Positions 42,614 through 54,600 of a DNA stretch of 64,000 bases are shown piece by piece. How positions within the stretch are numbered: position 1 is the stretch's first letter; each line of letters opens with the position of its first letter. The position numbers and the translations under genes are program-made. Origin of the DNA: Phoma sp. XZ068 (taxonomy: Eukaryota; Ascomycota; Dothideomycetes; Pleosporales; Didymellaceae); the NCBI GenBank assembly GCA_004835665.1, contig RBKR01000001.1, forward strand, positions 682,001 to 746,000, written 5' to 3'. The notes under the pieces were generated by a model. The model was given only the letters and a program-made list of their open reading frames with translations. It did not search any database and was not told the DNA's origin.

Positions 42614-44251
42614 ATGGACAGATATGGTGATGCCAATGCTGCCCTCAGCGACAATCCCATGCAACAACCCAACGACACTGCCGAAAAGCTCGAAGCACCA
42701 AGGGACAAGCCCAGGAGCAAACCCATCTCGGCAAATCGACCAACACTTCCCTTTGCAGCAGACGCGACACACGACCCCGAGGACCCTCTACGTAACCAGG
42801 GATTCACCGACGACGAGAAGTACGACTCGACATCCGACAGCGACGCACAACTCGGTGATGTCTCAGACGTGCAGAATGCTCGCCCAGCCGCCGATAGTTC
42901 GGCACGAAAACTCACAACAACACAAGCTGTCATCATCTTTGTCACAAACGAAGTAGGCATCGGTATGCTCTCCTTACCGTCAGCACTCAATGTTCTTGGC
43001 TTCTTTCCTGGCCTTCTTTGCATCATCGTTCTTGGCGCGCTATCCTTGTACACAGCGTACAACCTTATTCAGTACTGGCGAAAATACCCGTACATGCTCA
43101 ACATTGTCGACTATGGCCGTGTCCTTGGTGGTCCCTGGTGTGAGGCCATCTTTGCAGTCGGCTTCCTCATCAACATGGCCTTGATATCCGCTTCGGCACT
43201 CGTCACTCTTACTATTGGACTCAACACCGTTTCAGAGCACGCAACTTGCACAGTCGCGTTCACCGTTATTGCCGCTGTCGCAATGTGGGCACTTTGTGTC
43301 CCACGCTCGATGCGCTTCGTATCATGGGCATCCTGGCCTTGCACGGCCAGCATCGTCATCACTGTCCTCCTCGTTATGATCACGTTGGGGGTTCAAGGGC
43401 CACGCGACGTCTCCGCTCCCCTCAACTTGAAGGCTATTGGTAGCCCGAACTTCATACAAGCCGTCTCTGCATTCCTCAACATCGCCTTCGCATTTGCTGG
43501 AAACCAAGCCTTCCCTACCGTGTTGGCCGAAATGGAGAACCCTTCCCGCGACTTTCCCCGCGCTGTCACGATCGAGAAATGCGTGACCACTACTATCTAC
43601 ATCATCGTTGCGTCCACTGTCTACGCTTTGTCCGGCGAACAAGTTGCCTCCCCCGCTATCGGCTCATTGCAACCCACCATGGCCAAGGTCGCATACGCAG
43701 TTTCGTTCATCGGACTCCTCGGCACAGGCCTCATATTCGGCATGACCAGCGCGCGATACCTCCACGTCGTCTTCCTGCGCCACATTAACACCCTCCTCCA
43801 CCGCAAAGACTCGCCCAAGCGACGCCCCAGCATCGCTTCCGACCCCACCCGCGGCCGCCGCTCGTCTCTCTCTGTGCCACCAGTATCCAAGAAACTCGAC
43901 TGGGGCATCTGGCTCTTCAGCGTCAGCCTTTTCTGGATCGTAGTCTGGATCCTTGCCAACGCCATACCCGTTTTCAACAGCCTGCTCAACATCAGCTCCT
44001 CGCTGCTCCTGAGCTGGTTCACCTGGGGCGTCACAGTGCTATTCTGGTTCCACCTCAACTGGCATGGCAAGTGGCGCAGCAGCGGAAAGAAGCTGGCTGT
44101 CGCGGGCCTGAACGTGTTCATCCTGGCGCTGGTCTTCTTCCTGATGATTCCGGGTATGTACGCGAGTATCGAGACGTTGTTGGGTATCTTTGCGGATCCG
44201 AATCAGACAGTCAATGGGCCGTTTACTTGTGCGGATAATAGTATTATATAG
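42614..44251 (+). CDS. AAAP-family amino-acid transporter (Mtr-like), 545 aa
   Basis: A single exon. The first ~95 residues are a hydrophilic, acidic N-terminal tail. The transporter core begins TTTQAVIIFVTNEVGIGMLS, with the helix-1 motif GIGMLSLPSALN characteristic of AAAP/AVT and Neurospora Mtr proteins. About eleven membrane segments follow, including AFAFAGNQAFPTVLAEMENP. A basic, Ser-rich loop (KRRPSIASDPTRGRRSSLS) sits late in the core and may be phosphorylated. Proton-coupled uptake of neutral or aromatic amino acids at the plasma membrane is the likely role; vacuolar export is the alternative. It is tail to tail with an APC permease gene. Confidence 0.85.
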   Translation: MDRYGDANAALSDNPMQQPNDTAEKLEAPRDKPRSKPISANRPTLPFAADATHDPEDPLRNQGFTDDEKYDSTSDSDAQLGDVSDVQNARPAADSSARKLTTTQAVIIFVTNEVGIGMLSLPSALNVLGFFPGLLCIIVLGALSLYTAYNLIQYWRKYPYMLNIVDYGRVLGGPWCEAIFAVGFLINMALISASALVTLTIGLNTVSEHATCTVAFTVIAAVAMWALCVPRSMRFVSWASWPCTASIVITVLLVMITLGVQGPRDVSAPLNLKAIGSPNFIQAVSAFLNIAFAFAGNQAFPTVLAEMENPSRDFPRAVTIEKCVTTTIYIIVASTVYALSGEQVASPAIGSLQPTMAKVAYAVSFIGLLGTGLIFGMTSARYLHVVFLRHINTLLHRKDSPKRRPSIASDPTRGRRSSLSVPPVSKKLDWGIWLFSVSLFWIVVWILANAIPVFNSLLNISSSLLLSWFTWGVTVLFWFHLNWHGKWRSSGKKLAVAGLNVFILALVFFLMIPGMYASIETLLGIFADPNQTVNGPFTCADNSII

Positions 44252-44417
44252 ATTGATGTTGCGGGTCAGTACAATTTCATGTTCTTCTTCCAATCAAAAT
44301 CGTGCCATTGTCTAAATGCCTAATTGCATCATGGCTAATTTCGCAGGTATGGATACTACAACTTCAGCACTCTTTCGTCGCCCCGTTTGCAGTTCTCGGC
44401 ATCCCTTTATACCTTCC

Positions 44418-46144
44418 TCAGGCACCCTCAACGGCCCGAACATTCTCAACATAGATCTCAACTATAGGACCCTTGTACACTTTGCTCCCATGTACTGCCC
44501 AGAACACCACCGCAAAGATGTTGACCGCACCCCACAGCAGAACGCTCCAATTCATATTCACAGGTGTGACGGGTATATTTTGCGGCCAGAAACTGAAGAA
44601 CAGGATAAGTACGCTCCAGGCAATCGCGTAGGTATTGACGAATATGCCCCACTTTCCCAGGCTATATGGCGCAGTCGGGAGGTTTTCAGGATGCTTGATG
44701 CGCCTGTACAGCAGGAGTGAGAAGGGAAGTATGTAGCTTCCGAAGAAGCCCGAGACTGTCAGACTGACGACGGCATTGAAAACCGTGGAGCTGCCGATAT
44801 TAATCAAACTGAGGAGGCACGAGACCAGAGTCGTAACGCCGATGCTAACGACTGGTACCTTCATCTTGGGATGCACATAACTCATTAGACGCGCGTTTGG
44901 GACTGCGTTATCGCGCGCAAATGCCCAGAGCTGGCGGGATGCCGACGCGAGGATTGAGAGCGTGCCGAGCGCGAACATCACGACGATGAGCGCGGAAACG
45001 GTGGTGCCGCCGCCGATGGAGCGAGTAACGTGGGTGAAGATCTCGATGAATGGGTAGCCTGTTGGGGTGCTGAGAGCGGCGTCGATGTCGCCGAGGCAGT
45101 ATAAGATTGCAAGGAGCATGGCAAATCCTGTGATGCCGTTGATTAGGATAGAGCCTAATTGTTCGTTGTTAATAGTTGGCAAGGTTTTCCGTATTCGATT
45201 TACGCACCCAGCATCGCCCATGGGACTACTCGACTCGAGTTACGGACCTCCTCGCTCATGTGCACGGCACCGTCTACTCCGGTGAATGCGAAGACAGGCG
45301 TAATGAGGCCAACAAAAAAGCTTAATCCTTTACTCTCATATCCTCCTTGGTTTAAGAACAGTGTCCAAACGTCGCTGTTGCTACTCCTTGTGGGGGACAT
45401 GACCGTTATAATGACGAGTATCGTGACGAAGAGCGAGATGTGCAGAAATAAAGTCGCCGTTTCGACATGCGGCAAGCCTATGGAGAGAAAGCTGTTAAAC
45501 AACAGGCATATCAAGATAACAGCGATAGCCATCAGCGTGCCGTGCCATCTTTTGGGCTGGTAGCTGGATTGAGAATTGATGACAAGGCCTTGGACTGCTG
45601 TAGCCGTGAGATAAGAGGCCGATGCCGTGAATGCCTGCCAGGCTATAACACTTTGCCTATTGATGACAATTAGCCACAACCCTCTCTACTTGGAAGGCAG
45701 GCGTACCAGCCGGTGATATAACTTAGAATATTCTTCCAGCTATCTGGCGCAAGCATGTGGACCCAATGATACTGTCCACCTGCAGTCGGCCAAATGCTGA
45801 CGAGCTCACCCATCGTTGCAGCAACGCAAGCGTAGCCAGTCCACACAAATAGGAAGCCGTAGATCAGACCGGCAGGGCCACCGTTCTGAAGCCCGAAGAT
45901 GAAGACACTAAATAGGCCCTCCCATGTAACCGTCAAAGAACATGCCAGCCCAAGGATGGCGAGAACTGAAAAGTTCCGCTAATGCCATTAGTCAATGTCA
46001 ACAAAGCACAGGAATGATACATACGCGCAGGACGGGTTTCTTCCCAAGATTGACAAGCTCGCGAGTGTCCTGATCCGATGAGACATCGTATACGATGTGT
46101 TGTTTCTCCTGCTGCTTCACAATTTGATCCATTCTAGAGACCAT
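44418..46144 (-). CDS. APC-family amino-acid/choline permease, 525 aa, four exons
   Basis: Model: exons 46144-46025, 45978-45707, 45656-45208 and 45154-44418; introns are 46, 50 and 53 bp and phases fit. Motifs include FGLQNGGPAGLIYGFLF in helix 1-2, ATMGELVSIWPTAGGQYHW, FAFTGVDGAVHMSEEVRN and ASRQLWAFARDNAVP. These are hallmarks of the fungal GABA/choline/amino-acid permease group (Hnm1, Uga4-like). About twelve helices are visible. The substrate cannot be fixed. An ATG at 46132 is an equally good start. The hydrophilic N-terminal tail holds several Lys residues of the kind used for permease ubiquitination. Confidence 0.85.
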
Positions 46145-46827
46145 GAAGCTATACGGCGTACAGGTGTTGGACAAAATGGAGAGGACAGGTGGCCACGCCT
46201 CTTTCACTCAATAAAGATCAAGATACTTCGCTCGAATGATCCACAAATTTGAGGCGCCCCTGGGAATATGGCTGGTAATAAACACCACCATCTTACGCTA
46301 TATCTACCCCGCTGAAGTGGCATGGTGTTGCGCTCTACATTAGACTCGGAGGAGGCCGACCTATCAGATGTGCCAGCTATCAACCTTAGTCGAAGCCAAA
46401 GATCAGCCAGGGGTTCAGCTCAACAGATCTGCAGAGTATCGCGGCCACTCAACTCTGTCGCTTCCATTCCCTCGAATACAAATGTGCAGCGTTGCGCTAT
46501 CGAAGCTGGTATATTCTAGCTGACACTGCATATAGGAGAAGCGGATGTAAGAATGGAATGGCATTGGCCAAGAAGCAGTGTCTGACAAAATTCAATATCA
46601 ATTTGCGAAGAGATATGAGGAAGCACCCGAGATATAGGCCCAATGATAACGATGCGCTAAGTAAGGTGGCGGGTAAGCAGCGCAGCCCTAGCCGCATATC
46701 ACAACTCTTGCTGAAGCTTGACTGGACACAATTCTCAGTATTAATTGCTGACGGCCTTGTGGACTAAGTTCACGCCTGTTATGTTGCGAAACCTCATTTC
46801 ATATCGAACAATGGAATATCATAAATG
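46145..46827. other. Intergenic region
   Basis: Promoter side of the APC permease and 3' side of the arrestin gene. No gene or repeat was recognised. Confidence 0.4.
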
Positions 46828-48251
46828 TTACCAGCCACCGGCGTTCCTCATCTCGAATCCTTTAAGCCCATTTTGAACTGTTGCTCTAACAGCTTCATCG
46901 TACGTGGGTGGGGCGTTGAACTCGGCATATGTTCTCCGCAAACCCTCGTTCCTTAAGCATTGCGACTCCTTGCACTCTGACGTTATTCTTACATCGTTCT
47001 CGGACCAGGTTGCGCTCATCTTCTCAGTCTGTTTGCTGGGCGGTATACCAGAAGATATGCGGACTGGCGTCCTTGCCTGTACGAAAAACACCCTCCCAGC
47101 ATGCTCACCGCTTTGACATTGCCAGCCCATAAGTACTTCAAGCTCGTATCTTCGCTCCAAGTTGCAAGTCGTAAAGTGCGGTACGACGCTGTCATCCAGT
47201 GTGACGCCATCCCATAATCTCGAATCGATTTTGCGCTGCGTCCCAGGTACATCTGATGCGGTGAAGACCTGTAAGCTAATATTGCTGAGTGATTGTAGAG
47301 TCCAGAACGTCATGTGTCCGTGTGTGGCAGCACCGGCACGAATATCGGTGTAGCCAACGAGCAACATTTGAAACGACTGTAGATACAAATCTTGTGGATG
47401 GTGGTTGAGCTTTTTAACGGACAGGTCCATGGTGATATCGCGATTCTGGGTCGTTTGTGCTTCAACGCTAGGGCTTCTTACAAGCTGAAAGTCTGGCTGA
47501 AACGTGGCTGTTATGAGAATCTCTGCTGGGGCTAGGCCGAAGACCTCTTCCGCCAGGACGTGCGATGGGAGTGGCAATGAGCTTGGTCCTAGTATCGTCG
47601 CACGTGCTTTAGTTATTGCTGCTCTCGGCGTTGGCTCACAGCCGCGCTGGGCAGCTTGAGTGTCAGAGGGCCAGATTGTGATCGGTAAAGTCTTTGCGAT
47701 GTCAGTCATGATTAACATGTGGGTTATGAACATACCTTCACTGTTCGACTTTTGAACATGTTGCGTACTGTAGTAATGTCCACGTCAATACGATATATAA
47801 CCTCATTTCCTTTTTGGAGATCTCTTGTAGAAGGTGGTAACCGTCGCGACATTACTGGGCCGTCCCATGTCGAGTTGTAGTCGTGTTCATCCTTGACTGG
47901 AGTGTTTGGTGGACATGAAGAGCAGTCCTGGATCCATGGCACTCGAAGTCGGAAATCGAAGTTGTGGCAGCCAACGTCAAGTCGAATGGCCCGGGATTCC
48001 TGTGTCGTGTATGTACGCAAAGATGGAACAATCCGATACTCCTCACGTAATATTTGGTGTCTTTCCTCTTCGCGGCGTGAAAACAGCAGTCCTGGTGCAC
48101 CTGTCAAAGACGATGTGCTTTCGCCGATCAAGGTTGTTGTGATCTTAGAAACAGTCGTTGCTTGCGCACAGAAAATCTGGATCTTCCCTAATATGAGGCT
48201 ACCACTTGAAAATGTTTTCTTTCCGTCTTGGATATGTATTTGTACGTCCAT
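46828..48251 (-). CDS. Arrestin-like protein with PPxY motif, 459 aa, two exons
   Basis: Model: exon 48251-47736, intron 47735-47692 (gtatgt...catgactgacatcgcaaag, 44 bp) and exon 47691-46828. It starts MDVQIHIQDGKKTFSSGSLI, the typical first strands of an arrestin-N domain, and continues with beta-rich arrestin-like sequence (GHNFDFRLRVPWIQD-type strands) and a C-terminal arrestin half. Near the C terminus NAPPTYDEA contains PPTY (about 433-436), the consensus bound by WW domains of Rsp5/Nedd4 ubiquitin ligases. Fungal alpha-arrestins bring Rsp5 to plasma-membrane permeases for endocytosis. Two amino-acid permease genes lie directly beside it. A frame upstream of 48251 exists but lacks an ATG. 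Confidence 0.78.
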
Positions 48252-48728
48252 TGTTTCCGGTGAATGTGAAGGCACGTGACAGCAATGCTTGAACGTAATG
48301 ATGCTGAGGCGAACAGTGAAAGTAAAGTGAACTGACGAATTTGCAATGCCGTTGCAATTGCATACTTCTATCTTCAAATATACTGCTTATATCAACCAAT
48401 CCTCCCGCATGTTGGTATGATGGTAACGTTGCTGCGTTATGCCGGCTATTTTTAGCCGGCAAGCCAAGACTTCACATTTCCGCTCGCTACACTTTAAGAT
48501 TCGGAGGCTAAGACGACGAGCGAAATTGGCCGGAACCTTGCTAAGGACGACAAGCTGGCGATTGCTGGTTCGTGTCTGAAATTTCGGCAGTATTTGTGTC
48601 ATACCTGCTCACGCCGGAAGCAAGTGCGAACGGACCCTGGGTCCTAAATGGACGGCCTAGCAAAGAGCAATTCTAGTTGCTGCAATTCAAGGACATTGCG
48701 AGCAACTTCAAAATCGTGGGCCTTGGTC
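48252..48728. other. Intergenic region with a palindrome
   Basis: Between the start of the arrestin gene and the 3' end of the second Zn2Cys6 gene. It holds the GC-rich palindrome at 48440-48461 (listed separately). Confidence 0.5.
48440..48461. repeat. Perfect 9-bp inverted repeat with CCGG cores
   Basis: Arms tgccggcta and tagccggca are exact reverse complements around tttt. It lies 190 bp upstream of the arrestin ATG and 270 bp beyond the stop of the Zn2Cys6 gene. The mirrored CCG/CGG triplets resemble sites bound by Zn2Cys6 dimers; a 3'-end hairpin is the alternative. Confidence 0.6.
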
Positions 48729-51016
48729 TCATCCTTGCTGATACTGCTCGTTTTCGAAGAATGAGAAGTCGGCATCGAGCCAGTCTAGCGTGGGTTGAAC
48801 ATCAAAGAGGCCCCATCCGGGATCGATACTCCCAGATGTTTCATCTGATGCAAATGTGAAGTCAGTTTCCGGCGCAGTGAATGGTGTTGAGATCGGCTGC
48901 GGGAGATTGAAGCAATGGCCCATAGTGGCTGATGTAAGAGCTTTTGGCGCCTCATTTGATGGTTGCGGGGTGGTGAACGGTGTTTGTTGAACCTCTGAAA
49001 CCTGAAACTCTGCATCAACATTGATTCCAAGGGTCTTTTGCCGTTTCTGTGACACAAGACCTTCGCAGAGCTCGATGAAGGACTTGAAGAGCATCTGCAA
49101 TCTTGCAATCGAAGTAGACAGCTCGACAAGACTTTCAAGCTCATCTGTAACCCTTTTAAGTGTGTGGAAGTCACTAGGGTCGGAAGTAGCCACGACGTTG
49201 CAAAAGAGGACGAAGAATGGGGTTAAAGGGTGGTAGAGTACCGTCCTATAAATTAGTCAATTGACGCTCATATATATTGGGGCTCGGTCATCCACTCACC
49301 AGTGCATATATGCGACGTGAGATCGAATGTCGGTAAGCGTCAGAGCAACTTCTTGAATGCTTCTTAATGTTGACATAGCCATTCGAGCTGACTCGAGGCA
49401 GTCGTAATCGACGTAGGGTTGAGCCGGCAAGCAGATCTGTTTGGAGCGCAGTATCGAGGTACGGAGCGAATGGTATGAGAATTGAATTGTGGTCAGTTCA
49501 GTACCCATATGGAGACCACTCCAGGAGTCCGATGGACCGTGCAACTAACTGTTGTCAGCAAAGAGAAACGTTCAGGGAGAGGGGATGGCCCATACTTCGC
49601 TGATCCGCGCATGGACGCGTTTCAAGCGATCGAGCAGATCTGCTACCATGTACTCTACGCGCGAAAGTAGTGATTTCTTATTCGAGATCTTCAGTGGATG
49701 GAGTTCTAGAATGAAAATTGCCTGAACAGGCACGAAGAGCAGATATGTCGAAAGCAAGGCTGACAAGGATCTATTCAGTGGTGAAGAGAAAACCGAGTCC
49801 AGGCCTTCGTGATTAAGGAGACAGCGTGTTCGTCCTAGCATCATTGAATAGTTCTTATCGAGAATGTGGCACCATACGTAACAGTAGTATAGTTCCAAGT
49901 CGTCTTCCGTTTCTGTTCGACAAGCATTGACCTGAGTCTCAAGGTTGAGATCTTCGCAGGTTTTACATGCGGCGGAAATGAATGCCCAGCAATGCACCGA
50001 GTCACCCTGCCCTTGAGCAATAAAAGCCTGCTATCTGTTAGTACGCGGGGTTTAGTCACAAGACCCAGCATTATCGATAACTTACACTGCATAGCAGAGC
50101 CTGCAAAAAGAGAAGAGAAGGAGCCGCAAGTAGATGGATGCGTGTCATGGCAAGTTGGACGCTTTGCAAATACCTTACGGCTTGATCGCGCATGCCATCT
50201 TCAATGCTACCTATATCGCCCTCCGACAACACAGTATTGATGAACTTGTAAGCCGCTGAGTTGACACATATCGAATAGAGCAAAAGCGTCTCGGCATCCT
50301 CAGTTTTATTAATCAAGGCAAGGCCCATAGCTTTCAGAGATTTCGGCGAGACGTGTTTGAAGTAGTCCAATACATGTGGACCAATGCTGCTGCCTTTGAG
50401 CTCTAACTTCTTATTAGCGCAAACTTGCAACACTTTAGGCTGTCATACCTCGCAGCATCCAGTACAAAAGTTCAACAGATGGAGCGCAAATATTTTCAAG
50501 GATGTTCGCAACTCGAGCATTTCTTGCACCGATTGCGCTTTCCTGCTTCGTAGTCTGACTGAGATGAGTAACGAACGACATAGCAGAACTTAGGACAGCC
50601 AGTCGATCGGCGGGCATGGGCTTGCCGGACGTGATCTCTCGCCGGATGAAGTCATGTGCTTCTACGATCGAGGGCGACTGGGGTACACTGGTTGACCTGG
50701 GCGGTGATGGTGTGAAGTGTGTTTGCGGCCCAAAGCGTTGCACGCTCTGTGGTGTTGTGGTCCCCTCGGCACCTCTTCTTCGCTTGGATACGCTTCGTCC
50801 TGCAGGTACTGTTCGATTACATTGTATGTTGGAGTCAACGCAGTTACCGCAAGGATCGTCTCGGTCACATTTGACCTGGTTGAGGAGTCACATCACTGTA
50901 CAAGGTGGCAGCAGGGAACACAAACCTTTCTCATTCTGCAGGTATCACACTTCCCATAATCAGAAAGGTTATCGCAGTCTAGATGAATCAGAACTTACAA
51001 CTGCAAGTGACGTCAT
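48729..51016 (-). CDS. Zn2Cys6 transcription factor, 660 aa, seven exons
   Basis: Model: exons 51016-50999, 50949-50926, 50875-50449, 50402-50086, 50030-49596, 49544-49300 and 49245-48729; introns are 46-55 bp and every phase fits. Residues 7-33 form a perfect cluster CX2CX6CX5CX2CX6C: CDTCRMRKVKCDRDDPC, then GNCVDSNIQC, interrupted by an intron after RK. A basic Ser/Arg linker (AGRSVSKRRRGAEG) follows. The fungal-specific middle region includes CWAFISAACKTCEDLNLE and YVWCHILDKNYSMMLGR, typical of this superfamily. The C terminus is Pro/Thr-rich and ends in an acidic, Phe/Trp-rich stretch (DWLDADFSFFENE) that looks like an activation domain. An open frame continues ~250 bp upstream without an ATG, so a longer start is possible. 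Confidence 0.82.
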
Positions 51017-51619
51017 GACTTCCTGAAGTTTACACAAATCCAAAACGTCGAAGAGGTCGTTCTGATTCTCGATATGCTCCGTGAGCAGAGCGTAGACGTG
51101 GACGGCAAGAATGGGTGGCGTGGGTGGACCAGCTTGTGAGATTGACCCATTAAAGTAGAGTAGAATGGTGTTAGGCGTTGGAAAATTCGATGTAAGTCGC
51201 TTCAACTTCCTTCGAGCGCGGTAGGGCTGAAGTACAATTGTTGCACCTATGCTGCACAGGCTCCATGGTGCCAAGCGCGCGATCACTTGGCAGCATAGCC
51301 CTCCCTCAGCCGCTGTTTAGATCGAACGCTTAGTTTTGCAGGTTGACTCGTGTTTGCGGTGAGATAAGAGTGGAGCTGCGAGGGATAATTGTTTGCAATC
51401 AAGGGTCTGCGCTTTCCGGACGCGCCGAAACACCGCGCGCGGACGGGCCAAGCGTGGCGGAGGTCCCGGCAGGGACTTCCCTTCCCATGCATCACAAGCT
51501 CGCACACGTGCTGACGGTAGTATTCGATCAGTTGCGCATCAACGCGTAAACTTCATGCCTGACGTAGTCCTCAAATTTCTCTACTTCATTGCAGACGACG
51601 TAATGCGCTGTTAGCTAAA
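51017..51619. other. Intergenic region, possible 5' extension of the Zn2Cys6 gene
   Basis: The minus-strand frame of the regulator's first exon stays open to about 51286 and reads protein-like (PPILAVHVYALLTEHIENQN) but has no ATG. A 37-bp intron from an ATG at 51266 would fit in phase, but that is unusually short. Confidence 0.35.
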
Positions 51620-54600
51620 CTACTCCGATGAGTCCGTTACATTTTCCTGTGCATCCTTAAAGGCATCACCCTCATCTGACTTCTCGTCTTCCGTATCCGA
51701 TTCATCGATGTACTCCACAACAGGCACAAACTCCTCGTCGTCGTCATGGTCACTGTCTCCATCCTTGTCCTCCTGTTCCTCTTCGCCTGACCCGACCCTT
51801 GCGACACGAGGCCGGATATCTGCATCAGGTTCATGGGCTGTGGTCTGGAAGAACACATGATTCTCAGTGAGTGGCTTTCCGGTCGTGATGAAACCCATTG
51901 GAGTGTGCTCGAAGTCTTGACCCTTGCGACGTATATCAATCCACTCATGAAGGAAAGTGAGTGGCTTGGCAGCGAACGGATGAGCATCTGGATCAACAGA
52001 GAGGTCTTGCTTCAAGCCTAGATAGCGAAGTAGCTCAGAATATTCACACCATTCAAGATGTAGACACCCGGAAAAGATGCCTAGTTCAACCTGAAGCCAA
52101 GTGGGAGGCTTGAACCCAAAAGGAAGAGGTGGTGTAGCGTGATACTCGAGGTTGTTGAAGTGGAGCATGCGTCGGGTGACTGGTGCAGCATATACAATGA
52201 GATGTACACCTTCAGGCTCGGATTTGTCTCGTAGAACCGGAATGAGGGCGTTGGCTTCCTCTGGGCTGACGATTAGAGCCTTCTCGCTAATTGAGCTCCA
52301 TACAACCCAATGAACTGGTCGCATGTAGACATCATTAGGTTGGTACACATCAACGGTTCGACTGAACTGTACTGATACCCACAGGCGGGAGGGCATAGAG
52401 GCTGAGACGAGACGCTTGAGACCAAGAGCAGTTCCGCCCAGCGCAGAGAACATGGGATGATAAGCGCTGCTACTGGCAACAAGGTTGCCGAATACTACAA
52501 AGTGCTTGACATCCGCGTGCAGCTTAGAGACTTGGAGTGCGCGGAACCTTGGTGGCTGCTGCACCTCGCGTACGTTTTCGACCTCATATTCTACCTCGAG
52601 CTCGAGCTCCCGCTCTTGTTCAATCTCGACTTCTTCTAGTACTGAGGCTTGTACTGCTGAGCCGTTGTCCTGGAACTGCTTCTGGCGATCTTGAAGTATC
52701 TTCACTTTCATTTGTAGTGAGTCGTCCCATGCAGATGGCTTGTTGAATCCAGTACGGCGACTGGCACCAGGCTGGTACATGTCCTTGATGAGCAAGGCTT
52801 CTTTCATGAGCACTGCAGCCAAGAACTCGGACCTAGCGTGTTCATTGTCTAAAAAGAACGGGCAGCTTAGCCTAGCTTGCGCCTGTTGCATATACTGCAA
52901 TGATTGCGCGAAGTAAGATGGCTCTTGCTGCTCTAGGATGTCGCAAGTCTGTCCAAAAACCCAGGCCAACACTGCTGCCGAGTCTGGGCGGAAGGAAGCA
53001 CTCTTGCTCAGCCGGTCTAGTATGCTCTGATTGACTTCTGGAGGAGAATAGAACGTGACGGACTGCGACTGCCCGAGGAGGCGCAGGCGCATCGCTGCTT
53101 GCACGAGCGCGTCTTTTGTGAGGTGTGGTCCGAGGGTCAAGGCAGCTCTGCCATACACTGGGAGTTTGAGATCTGTGCCTCGGCAATGGCTTTCGTCCAT
53201 GTAGACGACGCATCGATCTAGGCTGTCTGCAAAAGGCGATGCTAATAGCGGCGTACGATTTCCAGTGCGATATAGCACCCAGGCTCGGTGATCGTCGTCA
53301 AAGTATACTGCAGCCGCCGCATCGGTGTCTTCATCTAGCCAGGCTTTAGCAAAATCTCGGTTGGCATGCTCTAGGATCTGAGCCCCGGCATCGATGAGAA
53401 TTCTGATCTTGTAATGCCCCATAGGCTTGACCAGATTTCTGATCAGGTCTAGCTCTGTCCAACGTCGCCCGTTCGTGTGGTTCATGCGGATGTACCCATG
53501 GTTGCGCTCAGCCATAAGATAGTAAGGGACCTCTGCGTTGGTATGCGCAAGCTCAGGCAGATCAGCCTGCTTTATGAGCATAGGCAACTGGTGTCGCGTG
53601 TCGTTTGTACCAGAAAATCCAGTTACACGGCAGCCTGCATCTGTCTGGGAGGGGAATAAGTTCCAACCAGACGCCTGTAGTTTGACACTGAAGGTCTTCG
53701 CATACTGTGGGAAGACGAAATTGTTGAGATAGAAGTTCACTAGGGAGGCGTTCAGACTACACAGGATTAGTAAGGTTCCGAGTACCTACAATTCTGGTTG
53801 CATGTGAACATACCGAATGGCCTGGAACAACTTATTTAACTGCCATCCATCTTCGGCGTTGACAGCATTGTAATCCTCAAGCCCAAGCGGCGCGTGAGGG
53901 AAGACCCATCGTTCATATTCTGAGCTCGGATCGTCCATCTTCACCAATTGTTCAAATGATTGTTTGAATTGGTTGGGATTGAGACCTTGGTAATAAAATG
54001 ACAGGCATGTCAAAATGATAGCAACATCCGGATGTCCCCATTCAGCCGCTACCGATGGTACGCCTTTCGCGAGGTACGGCACGGCAATTGGAGCTCGTGT
54101 GGCGTGTAATCCATATTGGACATTCCAGCGCTTCTTGAGGCTCGATAGTAAGATGCGATGGACGAACAGCCCACGCAGAAGGTTTGTAACTTTCATGAGG
54201 TGTTGCTTGTTCTTGAAGAAGGCAGTGATCTTTTGCATCAGCTCATTAGGCACAGAAGCACTAGAGATGTAGCTTGAGATATTCTCCTGGACTGTTGCTG
54301 GAAACTCAGCACATGGCAAAAAGGGACAGTTGCCTTTACAGATGTCGCGTACGAGAAGCTGGATTAGGTAGTCCTCGGCATCCTTGCGCAAAAAGTAGAT
54401 GAGAGGGAATCCGCCTTCAATTCGATTGACGACTTCCACACTGTTCTGAAAGCGTGATTGGACAGCGGTAATAAAATCCTGTGTACGGTGAAGCAGGAGT
54501 TGAATCACCTGCCAGCGGATAGGATGACCGTCCACAGAAGTTTGTGAGCCAGACGGATATATTAACTGCATTCGAATCGCCAGAGAGACATCGCACTCGT

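Noticed and set aside
44316..45563. Plus-strand frames opposite the APC permease exons
   Set aside because: They mirror membrane-helix coding on the minus strand, which assembles into a complete permease.
50616..51026. 136-codon plus-strand frame over the Zn2Cys6 cluster exons
   Set aside because: The minus strand gives a perfect zinc cluster across phase-consistent introns.
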